Below, piece by piece: positions 1-7,932 of a stretch of 49,367 nucleotides of DNA. Every line of letters begins with the position of its first letter. Position 1 is the first letter of the stretch. Under the pieces are notes generated by a model that worked only from the letters and a program-made list of their open reading frames with translations, made no database searches and was not told the origin of the DNA. Position numbers and translations under genes: made by a program. The DNA comes from Thermoplasmata archaeon (GTDB lineage: Archaea > Thermoplasmatota > Thermoplasmata > Thermoplasmatales > Thermoplasmataceae): positions 1 to 49,367 of the forward strand of contig JAKAFX010000002.1 in the NCBI GenBank assembly GCA_021817735.1, written 5' to 3'.

Positions 1-244
1 AGGAGATCCTGGAAACCCAGATGTCGACATTTACTATGCTGCAGTCTCCGGAACCCTCTCAAGGGTTCGGATGTCCTCTTCCAGATCACTGGCCATGATT
101 GCGACCGCACAGAGCATTGAAGAGGCTTCACATGCCGTGGAGGAGTCGATGAAATGCATCAGTGGAAGATTCTACCACAGGAGAGACATCGGGAGCCCTG
201 AACTCATGAAGAGAAAGTTGGAGTTAGCTGGAATCCGCCAGTGA
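1..244 (+). CDS. purD: Phosphoribosylamine-glycine ligase, C-terminal fragment
   Basis: This is the 3' end of a gene that begins before the window, read from base 2 and stopping with TGA at 242-244. The roughly 80 visible residues match the C-terminal domain of PurD (GAR synthetase), which joins glycine to phosphoribosylamine in purine synthesis. The signature is an ARSLAMIATAQSIEEA-like stretch (the family has 'sR.lgvvgiGdtleeA') followed by FYHRRDIGS, the family's typical 'fyRkDIG' near the end. The ATP-grasp core is outside the window. It converges on the minus-strand EF-Tu-like gene with only a few bases between them. Confidence 0.82.
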   Translation, partial: GDPGNPDVDIYYAAVSGTLSRVRMSSSRSLAMIATAQSIEEASHAVEESMKCISGRFYHRRDIGSPELMKRKLELAGIRQ

Positions 245-249
245 AATTC

Positions 250-1155
250 TCATTTGATGCCCGCGTAGCCGAATACCCTGGGAGACGTCGTTGTGCTCGC
301 GATTGCAAACCTCTTTCGGAGCAAAGGTATTGGCCTGTCCAGAACAATGCTTTCACCTTGAATCGAGCCTCTCTGGTAGTGCATGAAGTCTGAAACAAAT
401 ATTTCCATTCCATCCTGGGGCTTGACCTTCAATGACGGGTGAACATTCACCCGGGAAGCTATGTTTTCTGCGGATTGGATCTTGATGCTGCTCAAGATAG
501 ACCCACGCGACACATGATCTACATCTGCATTCTTGAGCGCAAGACCTACCCTTGAGCCGGTTTCTGCTTCGTCGAAGTCGACATCCTGCATCTGGATTGA
601 CCTGACCTGAACTTCTGGTCCGCCACCGGTGTTATGCAGGTCCTGGTGCTTCTTCACCGTTCCTGAGATCACGAAACCGAGAGCTACCAACCCGACGCTC
701 TTAACGACGAAGCTGTGATCCACGATGACCTCCGTATTGTCGCCCTGGGGGGTACTGTAGTAGTTCCATATCTGGTCTGCCAGCTCCACCGGGCTTCCGT
801 TGAAGAAAGATGCATCCTGGATTCCAGTCTGCGATACCAGCCTCTTCAGCATCGCAACGTCTGTATTGCTGTCAGTAATGAATATTGCCTTGCTCTTGCC
901 CATACTGTCAGCTGCAATAAGGACTTCGCCGAATTCCCGGTCTATTTTTCTTGCTGAAATTACGGAGAGATCAGCAGGGAAAATACTGTCGGTAAGTGAG
1001 GAAATTTTGTCAGGGTAGCGAATTGGCTCAATGAGAGTTATCACGCCGTTGTCATCCTTCCTGTTGTAGAGTGCAATGTCGCTTTCGGTACCTTTCTTTG
1101 AAATGCTCTTCACGATGTCCTGGCAGTTGTATACAAATGCGTTAATGCTTTTCAA
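250..1155 (-). CDS. EF-Tu/SelB-like protein lacking a GTPase motif
   Basis: A 301-residue protein. Residues from about 140 to 230 are recognisable as translation-factor domain II: DHSFVVKSVG, a 'GFVISGTVKKHQ' strand, VRSIQMQDVDFDEA, and GSRVGLALKNAD followed by a RGSIL motif. The rest resembles domain III. The first 135 residues occupy the place of the GTP-binding domain but show no P-loop (GxxxxGK), no DxxG and no NKxD, so this should not be a working GTPase. It starts at ATG 1155 and overlaps the end of hemH by 4 nt, so it is probably co-translated with the heme genes. Archaeal SelB-related paralogs of this kind are known, but their role is not settled. Function unknown. Confidence 0.75.
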   Translation of the reverse strand: MKSINAFVYNCQDIVKSISKKGTESDIALYNRKDDNGVITLIEPIRYPDKISSLTDSIFPADLSVISARKIDREFGEVLIAADSMGKSKAIFITDSNTDVAMLKRLVSQTGIQDASFFNGSPVELADQIWNYYSTPQGDNTEVIVDHSFVVKSVGLVALGFVISGTVKKHQDLHNTGGGPEVQVRSIQMQDVDFDEAETGSRVGLALKNADVDHVSRGSILSSIKIQSAENIASRVNVHPSLKVKPQDGMEIFVSDFMHYQRGSIQGESIVLDRPIPLLRKRFAIASTTTSPRVFGYAGIK

Positions 1156-2057
1156 GTGCTCACCTCAGTTGCCCATGATGCTGCAGTAGCCTGGTTACAT
1201 ATCAGCGATACAAAGTCTTTGTCAGAGTCCGGCATACGGGTTCTGATGTATTCCATCCCCCTTTCCCTGACCTTGGATCCGAACTCAAAGTCCAGGTCAT
1301 ATAGGATCTCCATGTGCTCATAGCAGAAACCGATTGGGGCCGCCAGTACCCTACTGAAACCGTTTTCATTTTCCAGAATGGATTCAATCGAAGGTTCGAG
1401 CCACCGTGTTCCGTACTTCCCCCTGCTCTGGTAAGCATATGCGAATGCACTTATACCCGCCTTGGAGGCAATTTCCTGCGCCGACCTCCTGAACCGTTCA
1501 TTGTAGGCGTTTTCCTCTCCACCCATAAGCGGGAGGCTGTGTGCAGTGAACAGGACTAGTGTCTCATCAGAGGTTTCTGCTACTGATTCATTCAGGATCC
1601 TTGCCCACATTTCTACGAACCCCCGGTCATCACTGAACCCATTAAGGAAGGAAATCTCCGCGAATCCACCTTCAGCCTGTACAGACTGCTCTAGAGGTTC
1701 CATGTATGACTTTTCCACGTTCTTTGACTGGAATGGAAATATTGGCAGGGCAATTATATGATCAATCCCATCCCTCTTCATCTGATTGACGGCATCTTTC
1801 AGCCATGGCTTCCAGTGCTTGTTTCCAAGATAGGTGGATATGCCGGATGAGAGAAGCGAAGATCTCACCTTTTCAAGCAGCTGGATTATTATATTGTTCG
1901 ACGGAGAGACCCCGTTTACCATTGAATACTTTCTGCGGTTCTCCTGAAGAGCATATTCAGGCACCGGCCTGCCCTCATAGATCCCTTGAAGATATGGCAT
2001 TAACTCTTCAGTCGATTCAGGGCTTCCATAAGCCATGAGGAGGAGGCCTTCCTTCAT
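1152..2057 (-). CDS. hemH: Ferrochelatase
   Basis: A 301-residue class I ferrochelatase, which inserts Fe(II) into a porphyrin near the end of heme synthesis. The N terminus GLLLMAYGSPES fits the family's 'LL.nlGtP'. The metal-site histidine lies in the motif TAHSLP, and IGFCYEHMEILYDLD matches the conserved 'iGFvsDhiEtLyDiD' segment with the second metal-site Glu. The length is normal for the short archaeal and bacterial form. The ATG (2055-2057) directly abuts the hemE stop codon (2058-2060), so hemE and hemH form one transcription unit. Whether the substrate is protoporphyrin or coproporphyrin cannot be decided from sequence alone. Confidence 0.93.
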   Translation of the reverse strand: MKEGLLLMAYGSPESTEELMPYLQGIYEGRPVPEYALQENRRKYSMVNGVSPSNNIIIQLLEKVRSSLLSSGISTYLGNKHWKPWLKDAVNQMKRDGIDHIIALPIFPFQSKNVEKSYMEPLEQSVQAEGGFAEISFLNGFSDDRGFVEMWARILNESVAETSDETLVLFTAHSLPLMGGEENAYNERFRRSAQEIASKAGISAFAYAYQSRGKYGTRWLEPSIESILENENGFSRVLAAPIGFCYEHMEILYDLDFEFGSKVRERGMEYIRTRMPDSDKDFVSLICNQATAASWATEVST

Positions 2058-3077
2058 CTAACAAGAATAGGAGTGTACAATATTAACTATATCTCTGAGG
2101 GTATCTGGATTTGTTCCTGGAAGCACGCCGTGTCCAAGATTGAACACATAATTCTTCCTATGAAGCATGGATTCTGTTATACGCATTGCCTCGCTGTTGC
2201 AGGCCTCACCCCCAGTTTGCGCCAGCACCGGATCCATGTTTCCCTGAAGACCGACGTGATCTCCAATCACCGGTGAAATGGCTGAAAGGTCGTTTTTCCA
2301 GTCCAGGCTGAGAAAGTTGGCCTTCACCTGCCTAAGTTGATCCAACAGATGCCATGATGAGGTGGAGAAATAGATGCTCCTTGCGTGCCCAAGTTCAGAG
2401 AAGAGATCTGAAAGGAATTTCTCCCGGTAATGGGTGAACTGCTCTCTTGAAAGTGAACCAGCCCAGCTGTCAAAGATCTGGACTGCATCGCACCCGGCCG
2501 ATATCTGGCTCTTCAGCACAGTGATCATGGCTTCGGTAACCATTTGCAAGAAATCGTTGTAATCACTGGGGTTTCTGTACATTAGTGTTCTTGTTGCTGC
2601 GAGGTCCCTATCAGACTCCCCCTTGATTAGATAAGATGCAACCGTGATGGGCCCGCCACAAAATCCGATAATTGGGGTGGAAGCGTGTTTCTCCCTGAAT
2701 ATTTTAATCGCCCTGGAAGGGGAATAGATGTCACCACTTGCATCATACTCCACAGGACTTGATCTGCTAGGACTTCCGAATGGATTTGAGATTACCGGAC
2801 CTAACCCTTCCTGGTACCTAAGGTCAAAACCCATGGCTTCAGCCGGGAGCAGTATGTCCGAGAAAATGATTGCAGCATCCACCCCCAGCTCCCTTACTGG
2901 AAGAAAACTCACTTCTTCCACTACTGCGGGATCCCTGCAGATTTCCTTGATTGATCGTCGTTTCCTTACTTCCTGATACGAAGGCATGTACCTGCCGGCC
3001 TGCCTCATGAACCAGACAGGTACCTTCTCATGCTCGAGCCCGTCCATGGCACTCAAGAAATTGCTTTTGGAGTGCAT
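2058..3077 (-). CDS. hemE: Uroporphyrinogen decarboxylase
   Basis: A 339-residue URO-D that converts uroporphyrinogen III to coproporphyrinogen III by removing four acetate carboxyls. The diagnostic N-terminal motif PVWFMRQAGRYMP is intact, as are the 'FSDILLPAEAMG' segment with the catalytic Asp and the GFCGGP loop. The C-terminal FNLGHGVLPGT motif is also present. It lies 18 nt downstream of asnS and directly upstream of hemH. Having hemE next to hemH suggests the classical decarboxylase branch of heme synthesis rather than only the siroheme-dependent route common in Archaea; this is an inference from gene content. Confidence 0.95.
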   Translation of the reverse strand: MHSKSNFLSAMDGLEHEKVPVWFMRQAGRYMPSYQEVRKRRSIKEICRDPAVVEEVSFLPVRELGVDAAIIFSDILLPAEAMGFDLRYQEGLGPVISNPFGSPSRSSPVEYDASGDIYSPSRAIKIFREKHASTPIIGFCGGPITVASYLIKGESDRDLAATRTLMYRNPSDYNDFLQMVTEAMITVLKSQISAGCDAVQIFDSWAGSLSREQFTHYREKFLSDLFSELGHARSIYFSTSSWHLLDQLRQVKANFLSLDWKNDLSAISPVIGDHVGLQGNMDPVLAQTGGEACNSEAMRITESMLHRKNYVFNLGHGVLPGTNPDTLRDIVNIVHSYSC

Positions 3078-3095
3078 ACAAAACCGCTATTCTAC

Positions 3096-4388
3096 CTATG
3101 GCCTTGTCCTTCTTATGGTTCTGGGGAATGGGATCGCGTCCCTTATCGTCTCGAGCCCGCAGATCCACCAGATAACTCTGTCCAGTCCAAGCCCGAAGCC
3201 GGAATGTGGAACGCTGCCGTATTTCCTCAGATCGACATACCAGTAATAGTCCTCGGGGTTAAGGTTGTACTTCTTCAGATTCTCTTCCAGATCTGCCAAG
3301 TTCCATATTCTCTCGCCACCGCCTATTATCTCACCGTATCCTTCTGGTGCAAGCAGGTCGTGGCAGAGCAGTTCACCGGGTGTCTCGGGGTCCTCCCTGT
3401 GGTAGAAAGTAGGCTTGAGGGTATCCGGGTAATGAGTTACGAAAACAGGCTTATCGAAATGAACTGTGATGGCCCTCTCCTCGTCGGCTCCTAGGTCGTC
3501 ACCATACTTCAGGCCAAGCCCCCAATCTCCTGCCTTCTTCATGAGTTCAGAATACCTCATCCTCGGAAAGGGCGCGCGTATGTTCTCAAGCTTTGAAAGG
3601 TCTCTTTTCAGGAAAATCAGATCTTCCCTGTTCTTCTCTAGCACCTGCCTGATGATGTATTCAATCATGCGCTCCTCATCACGCATCATATCCTCATTCC
3701 CGTACCAGGCTGCCTCAGCCTCTGCATGCCAGTATTCGGTAAGATGGCGCCTTGTCCGTGATTTCTCTGCCCTGAAACTTGGGGCTATGGTGAACACCTT
3801 CTCCAGGGAAAACATCATTACCTCAAGGTAGAATTGAGAACTCTGCGCAAGGCTGATCTCCTCACCAAAGAAGTCGAGTTTGAAGAGTGTTGACCCACCT
3901 TCTGTTGCGGTGGCAACCATCATGGGTCCCTGTGTCTGGTAATAGCCCTCGTTGTAAAAGAAGTCGGAGAAGGCCTTGAAGACTGTGCTCCGTATCTTCA
4001 TAATGGAAGTCATCTCCCTGCTCCTGAGCCAGAGATGCCTTATGTCAAGGAGGAATTCTTCGCCCTTGTCCTTGGTGATTGGGTAATTCTCGTTCCTCTG
4101 GAAAATTTTGAAATCAGATATCTGGATTTCATAGCCCCCAGAAGATCGCTTGTCTTCCTTGACAGTTCCATTCAGCGCAATGCTGCTCTCTATTGTCAGG
4201 TTTGCAAGTTCCTTTAGTCTTGCCTCTCCCAGGGTCTCCTTTGATCCTACTGCCTGAACTATGCCGGAAGAATCCCTAACCACTATGAAGCAAAGAGATC
4301 CACTGCTCCTAATACGATATACCCAACCCCTGATTTCGGCCTGCTTCCCGGTGAGAGAACCGGAGAGAATTTCACCGATGCTGTTCAT
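3096..4388 (-). CDS. asnS: Asparaginyl-tRNA synthetase
   Basis: A 430-residue class IIb synthetase that charges tRNA-Asn. An N-terminal OB-fold anticodon-binding domain ([10 protein letters not shown]...FIVVRDSSG) is followed by the catalytic core with AQSSQFYLE, class II motif 2 ([11 protein letters not shown]), and motif 3 ([13 protein letters not shown]). The ending [12 protein letters not shown] and the long '[12 protein letters not shown]' segment favour AsnRS over AspRS. The start at 4388 is supported by a TATA-like box 28 nt upstream, giving a near-leaderless mRNA. It heads the asnS-hemE-hemH-EF-Tu-like cluster. Confidence 0.92.
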   Translation of the reverse strand: MNSIGEILSGSLTGKQAEIRGWVYRIRSSGSLCFIVVRDSSGIVQAVGSKETLGEARLKELANLTIESSIALNGTVKEDKRSSGGYEIQISDFKIFQRNENYPITKDKGEEFLLDIRHLWLRSREMTSIMKIRSTVFKAFSDFFYNEGYYQTQGPMMVATATEGGSTLFKLDFFGEEISLAQSSQFYLEVMMFSLEKVFTIAPSFRAEKSRTRRHLTEYWHAEAEAAWYGNEDMMRDEERMIEYIIRQVLEKNREDLIFLKRDLSKLENIRAPFPRMRYSELMKKAGDWGLGLKYGDDLGADEERAITVHFDKPVFVTHYPDTLKPTFYHREDPETPGELLCHDLLAPEGYGEIIGGGERIWNLADLEENLKKYNLNPEDYYWYVDLRKYGSVPHSGFGLGLDRVIWWICGLETIRDAIPFPRTIRRTRP

Positions 4389-4410
4389 TTTCGCTTAGAA
4401 TCAATTCCCG

Positions 4411-4420
4411 TATGATATAG
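4411..4420 (-). promoter_or_regulatory. TATA box for asnS-hem cluster
   Basis: Read on the minus strand this is CTATATCATA, centred about 28 nt before the asnS ATG. That spacing is typical of archaeal leaderless promoters and indicates that asnS has its own promoter, separate from the DUF309 gene upstream. Confidence 0.6.
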
Positions 4421-4433
4421 TTTCGTTGAAAAT

Positions 4434-4988
4434 TCAGGAAATATGAAGCCTGAGTGGATACGAAAATTCAAATGGCAAATTGAGCGCCCTCAATTCTGTG
4501 GATTTAAGTTCCTCGATAATCTTGATTGCCCGGTTGTATACCTCTATTCCAACTTCATGCTGCCCCATCTGTTCCTTGATCATGGAAACGCAAAGCAAGA
4601 CTAAAACCTGGATTTCCTTCTTTCTCTTTCCTACTGCTACCTTCCATTGCGCCTCAAGAACTTCGTGTGCTTCCCAGTACCTTTCCCGTTCGAGATAGGG
4701 GCGAATGGCGCGCAACAGGCATGCCAATTGATTCGGGGCATCACTGCATTTGTTTTCAGGGTTCTGCAGGTTTACGATACGCCAGCCTGTGATAAAATAC
4801 TTCGAGAAGATCTCTCCAAGAGCCAGGTGAACTTTATCAGATTCCAGGTCTATCTCTGAGCCTTGGCTCTTCTGCCTTATGATCAGGTGCAATGGATTGA
4901 CCTGTTTTCTTATGAAGTCCTTATCAGGGCATCTTGACGTAACTTCCACTATCAATCTCAAGCGCTTGTACCTTCTGTTGCTGAACAA
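4434..4988 (-). CDS. DUF309 domain protein
   Basis: The C-terminal half carries the DUF309 signature YWEAHEVLEAQWK followed by helices ending in KEQMGQHEVG. DUF309 proteins are small helical proteins of unknown biochemical role. The N-terminal ~90 residues are basic and unfamiliar. The open frame runs upstream to 5105, but that extension lies antisense to tRNA-Cys and through its promoter, so I do not accept it. The first plausible start I see is TTG at 4986-4988, about 20 nt downstream of the transcript start expected from the AT-rich box at 5023-5037. The start remains uncertain; the domain assignment is firmer. Confidence 0.7.
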   Translation of the reverse strand: MFSNRRYKRLRLIVEVTSRCPDKDFIRKQVNPLHLIIRQKSQGSEIDLESDKVHLALGEIFSKYFITGWRIVNLQNPENKCSDAPNQLACLLRAIRPYLERERYWEAHEVLEAQWKVAVGKRKKEIQVLVLLCVSMIKEQMGQHEVGIEVYNRAIKIIEELKSTELRALNLPFEFSYPLRLHIS

Positions 4989-5022
4989 TGCATAATCTAA
5001 AGCCTTTATGCAGACAAGCCCG

Positions 5023-5037
5023 TTAAATAATTTATAT
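5023..5037. promoter_or_regulatory. Bidirectional TATA region, tRNA-Cys / DUF309
   Basis: The AT-rich stretch TTAAATAATTTATAT lies about 26-40 nt before the mature 5' end of tRNA-Cys and, read on the other strand (ATATAAATTATTTAA), upstream of the DUF309 gene. It probably supplies TATA elements for both. Confidence 0.55.
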
Positions 5038-5062
5038 GGATTCACATTCCTGCGAGATGTCA

Positions 5063-5134
5063 GGATAGGTGGCAGAGAGGTCATGCGTGGGACTGCAGAT
5101 CCCATCTACTAGGGTTCAAATCCCTACCTATCCT
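5063..5134 (+). tRNA. tRNA-Cys (anticodon GCA)
   Basis: The sequence folds by eye into a full cloverleaf. The acceptor stem GGATAGG (5063-5069) pairs perfectly with CCTATCC (5127-5133), followed by discriminator T, the expected U73 of tRNA-Cys. The anticodon stem TGGGA/TCCCA encloses the loop CTGCAGA (anticodon GCA). The T-arm is TAGGG/CCCTA with loop TTCAAAT. No CCA is encoded and I see no intron. Its 3' end is the likely integration site of the element that follows, since an integrase gene starts 51 nt downstream. Confidence 0.95.
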
Positions 5135-5185
5135 TTAGGCTATGACTTCACAAATATTCTAATACATCCTTAGATTATCTTTCTC

Positions 5186-6499
5186 ATGAACCCTAAAACA
5201 AGGCATAAAGTTCTCTTAGAGAGTAAGAAAGTGAGACGGTGGTATGAGAATCTTGAAGCGAGATCCCAAGTAACGGCAAACGTCTATCTGCGGAATCTTG
5301 GTCTGTGGCTTGAATATCTGGATAAGGATCCAGAATCAATTATCGAATTTGCGAAGGATGATTTTGAAGAGTTCAAAGGTTCAGTGTCAGATCAGATAAG
5401 GAAGATGGAGAAGGAGAGAAAGCAAGGATCCTATATCTCCACCTCAATCAAGCCAATGATATCATATCTGAAATTTCATAACGTTGTCGTCAAGCTCAGT
5501 CTGAACATAAAGAATGAGAATCGAAACTTCAATGCAGAGCAAGAGAGAATTCCAGAGAAATTCCAACTCAGATCTGTCTTGATGAAGAGTTCAAAGAGAG
5601 AAATGACAGCGATCTCATTGATGGCGTTCTCAGGTCTGAGGCCAGAAGTAATGGGAAATGATGACGGATCAGATGGCTTGAGACTGAAAGACATCCCAGA
5701 CCTGAGTTTGAACGGAGAAATAGATATCAAGGATCCAGCTAAAATCGAAATCAGAGCAGAATTATCCAAAATAAGACTTCCATACTTCACTTTCTTAGGA
5801 AAAGAAGGATGTGATTATCTCAGAGACTATCTGATACAGAGAAAAGAAAATGGCGAAGTTCTCAGTTCTGAGTCTCCTGTGATCCTTCCCATTATTGAGA
5901 AGTCGCAGAAGGAATCCCCTAACGAATTCTTGACTACTGTGCTATTGGCAAGAAGGATCAAGAGATCAATCAGAAAAGCGGGATTTGATTGGAGGCCATA
6001 TATTTTCAGAGCTTATTTTGGAACAAATCTGGATACTGCTGAAGCTAAGGGATTTATCTCTCATTCTCAGAGACAATTCATCATGGGGCATAAGGGAGAT
6101 ATTGAAGAAGTCTATACAAAGCGTCAGAGTGATGTAAAGGTGGATGAGATAAGATCCGCTTATGCTAAATCTCTGCAATTCTTGGAGACAGAGTCAAAGG
6201 GGATATCGGAGAAGGATTCAGTCCGCTTGTTTAGAGAATCAACAATAAGTGCCATAGAGATCTACGCTGATGTCAAGTTGAGCAGTGAGGAGAGAGAAAA
6301 TTTGTTATCTTTAAGTGTGGATGAATTCAATGAGGAGTTAAGAAAAATAGCTAAAAAATCCAAAGCTGACGAAATGAACAATGGCAATTCTCACAAGATT
6401 GTGTCTGAAAAGGATCTCGTTTCATATCTGGATAAGGGGTGGAAGCTGATTCAATACAATCCGAGGGGCGATAAAGCAGTCATAGAGTTGTCAGATTAG
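5186..6499 (+). CDS. Tyrosine recombinase (integrase)
   Basis: A 437-residue site-specific recombinase. Residues ~15-110 look like an N-terminal SAM-like core-binding domain. Catalytic residues visible in the C-terminal domain are Arg152 (SGLRPEVMG), Lys195 (SKIRLPY), Arg275 in the archaeal-style YIFRAYFG box (no His at the usual HxxR position), His302 (IMGHKGD) and the nucleophile Tyr310 (EEVYTKR). About 125 residues follow the tyrosine, a longer tail than in chromosomal XerA. It lies just after tRNA-Cys, reads away from it and is uninterrupted. It should integrate and excise this element. Confidence 0.88.
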   Translation: MNPKTRHKVLLESKKVRRWYENLEARSQVTANVYLRNLGLWLEYLDKDPESIIEFAKDDFEEFKGSVSDQIRKMEKERKQGSYISTSIKPMISYLKFHNVVVKLSLNIKNENRNFNAEQERIPEKFQLRSVLMKSSKREMTAISLMAFSGLRPEVMGNDDGSDGLRLKDIPDLSLNGEIDIKDPAKIEIRAELSKIRLPYFTFLGKEGCDYLRDYLIQRKENGEVLSSESPVILPIIEKSQKESPNEFLTTVLLARRIKRSIRKAGFDWRPYIFRAYFGTNLDTAEAKGFISHSQRQFIMGHKGDIEEVYTKRQSDVKVDEIRSAYAKSLQFLETESKGISEKDSVRLFRESTISAIEIYADVKLSSEERENLLSLSVDEFNEELRKIAKKSKADEMNNGNSHKIVSEKDLVSYLDKGWKLIQYNPRGDKAVIELSD

Positions 6500-6972
6500 T
6501 CTATTCCCAATGCCTTGTACAGACCTTCAATCTCTTGCTGAGTAAGTTTTCGCTCTCTCTCCATATATTTTTCATACTCCTTCTGCCAATAATCGTTATA
6601 TTCTGTCTCTGTGAGAGAGTCAAAGAAATCAATATCATCCCACGCTTCTCTATCCACATAATCAATGAATGAATCGCGGAGGTCTGGAGATAAATCCTTG
6701 AATTGATCGAAAAGTGTCTGCTCAGACCTCACATGACCGAATCCCCCTATTCTGACATACCAGATGTTATTGCTCCGATCCTTCACTTCTGCAAGCCAAT
6801 TACGCTTAATCAGCGGCCTTACATACCATCTCATGACTTCATTTGGCTTGAGGTCGTAGCTAAATCTCTTATTGATTCTCTCTCGAAGCTGATATTCATT
6901 CATAAATCGAGTATCTGAATGAGTCATAAGGTTGAGAATATACGCGTTAGTTTTTCCATCTCTCTTTCTCAC
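6496..6972 (-). CDS. Hypothetical element protein, possible winged helix
   Basis: A 158-residue protein starting at GTG 6972, converging on the integrase with a 4-nt overlap of stop regions. The first ~75 residues (helical 'MNEYQLRERINKRF', then 'VMRWYVRPLIKRNWL', then a beta-hairpin 'NNIWYVRIGG') have the rhythm of a winged helix. The C-terminal half is acidic and aromatic-rich. A TATA-like box near 6994-7008 fits a leaderless GTG start. Placed divergently from the AbrB-led operon, it could be that operon's regulator; this is inference. I do not recognise a named family. Confidence 0.6.
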   Translation of the reverse strand: MRKRDGKTNAYILNLMTHSDTRFMNEYQLRERINKRFSYDLKPNEVMRWYVRPLIKRNWLAEVKDRSNNIWYVRIGGFGHVRSEQTLFDQFKDLSPDLRDSFIDYVDREAWDDIDFFDSLTETEYNDYWQKEYEKYMERERKLTQQEIEGLYKALGID

Positions 6973-7090
6973 ATTATCAAAATATTCTGAGAGTATTTAA
7001 ATTTATATTTTAACTTCTAAATCTATCGCAGAGGAACATTCATTTTAAATCTCATTATACACACTCTGGATATTATCTCTTTGATATCAG
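6973..7090. promoter_or_regulatory. Divergent promoter region of the element
   Basis: This 118-bp AT-rich gap separates two divergent transcription units. TATTTAAATTTATAT (about 6994-7008) suits the minus-strand gene starting at 6972, and CATTATACAC near 7057-7066 suits the plus-strand operon starting at 7091. Both would give leaderless mRNAs. Confidence 0.5.
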
Positions 7091-7264
7091 ATGGAATTCA
7101 AAATAAAACGAAAATTTGTAAATCGAAATGGTGATTCAAGAATGCTTTCAATTCCGCCATTTTTCTTGGAAAACATGAACGCACTTGATTGCAATGAAGT
7201 TGTCATGACTGTTCCCGACAAAGATCACATCCTGATTGAGGTGGTAAGATATGCCAAAAATTGA
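7091..7264 (+). CDS. Small AbrB/SpoVT-like protein
   Basis: A 57-residue ORF starting MEFKIKRKFVNRNGDSRML. The pattern 'K..v..ngdSRmLsIPpfFLe.m.a..cneVvmtv' is that of a swapped-hairpin AbrB DNA-binding domain, in which a basic first strand is followed by a 'S..ltIPk.l' turn and a final 'v.v......i.v.' pair. Such proteins are transcription regulators or antitoxins. It is first in a run of overlapping genes; its last 14 nt overlap the next ORF. A TATA-like box about 27 nt upstream supports the start. Assigned from motif shape only. Confidence 0.62.
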   Translation: MEFKIKRKFVNRNGDSRMLSIPPFFLENMNALDCNEVVMTVPDKDHILIEVVRYAKN

Positions 7265-7418
7265 CATCTCTCCTTTGAAGAAAGCCGCTTCCCAAATGCC
7301 TCAAAGTACAGTACGAGATCTTATTGAGGATCAGAAGCAGAGCATGGATCTGGACGATTTTTTTGCAAATGTTAAAGCATGGGAGAAGGCATTGAAAAAG
7401 GAGGCTGCGAAAACATGA
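7251..7418 (+). CDS. Tiny ORF, 55 aa, unknown
   Basis: ATG 7251 lies inside the end of the AbrB-like gene in another frame. The product (MPKIDISPLKKAASQMP..., ending KALKKEAAKT) is charged and mostly helical by appearance, with no cysteines or membrane segment. Its ATG overlaps the upstream gene by 14 nt, and its stop forms an ATGA with the next ORF, so translational coupling is likely. It resembles in size and position the small helical partners found beside AbrB-type proteins, but I cannot assign a family. Confidence 0.5.
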   Translation: MPKIDISPLKKAASQMPQSTVRDLIEDQKQSMDLDDFFANVKAWEKALKKEAAKT

Positions 7419-7522
7419 ACCAGGAGAGGGGAGGCAAATCCCCAGACCCGATGAACACTGGATTTCAGATATTTATCAATTCAAAGTATTTCAATATTTT
7501 TGTAGGAAAGTGGAGGTCGTAG
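7415..7522 (+). CDS. Tiny ORF, 35 aa, unknown
   Basis: It starts in an ATGA overlap with the preceding ORF and ends with TAG 1 nt before the ATG of the zinc-ribbon gene. The product begins MNQERGGKSPDPMN and has an aromatic second half (FQIFINSKYFNIFVGKW). The strict packing between two likely genes is the only evidence for translation; it could serve only to carry ribosomes across to the next start. Confidence 0.35.
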   Translation: MNQERGGKSPDPMNTGFQIFINSKYFNIFVGKWRS

Positions 7523-7523
7523 G

Positions 7524-7931
7524 ATGAGTGAGGAATTGTTGATAAAATTGTTTCCTGAATATAGAGGCTTGGAACAGGAGACAAAGTGTGTGCATTGCTA
7601 TTCCACTGATGTAAAATTCATCGGAATGGTGTATTATCTGGATTTAGACATTGAACGGGATTTTCTCTATGCATGCGAGAACTGTCATAAAGGAATGAGG
7701 ATCACCATTGACACTGCCAAAGATGAGTTTGTAGATGTTCAAGATTACAAATTAGATCCCATCCAGAAAGCTGGATATTTCGAGATATTATCATATTTTC
7801 ACGATTACTTTGGAAGGTCTTGCAAGTTAACGATGATAGCAAAGGGCTACGATCCCAATGACATTGTTAAATTCCGGCGTGACCCAAGCTACAGAGAGTG
7901 GAGAGAAGTTGGTTTGGAGGGGGATAATTGA
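7524..7931 (+). CDS. Zinc-ribbon-like element protein
   Basis: A 135-residue protein with two Cys pairs, KCVHCYS near residues 21-26 and YACENCHKG near 50-56, spaced as in a zinc ribbon. A mixed C-terminal region follows with no family I recognise. It starts at ATG 7524, 1 nt after the stop of the 35-aa ORF, and ends 1 nt before the next ATG (7933). Being directly upstream of a P-loop NTPase suggests a nucleic-acid role in element replication or its control. That is inference from context. Confidence 0.68.
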   Translation: MSEELLIKLFPEYRGLEQETKCVHCYSTDVKFIGMVYYLDLDIERDFLYACENCHKGMRITIDTAKDEFVDVQDYKLDPIQKAGYFEILSYFHDYFGRSCKLTMIAKGYDPNDIVKFRRDPSYREWREVGLEGDN

Positions 7932-7932
7932 G

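Noticed and set aside
4989-5105. N-terminal extension of the DUF309 frame to ATG 5105
   Set aside because: The first ~20 codons are antisense to tRNA-Cys and the next run through its promoter; the residues look non-native.
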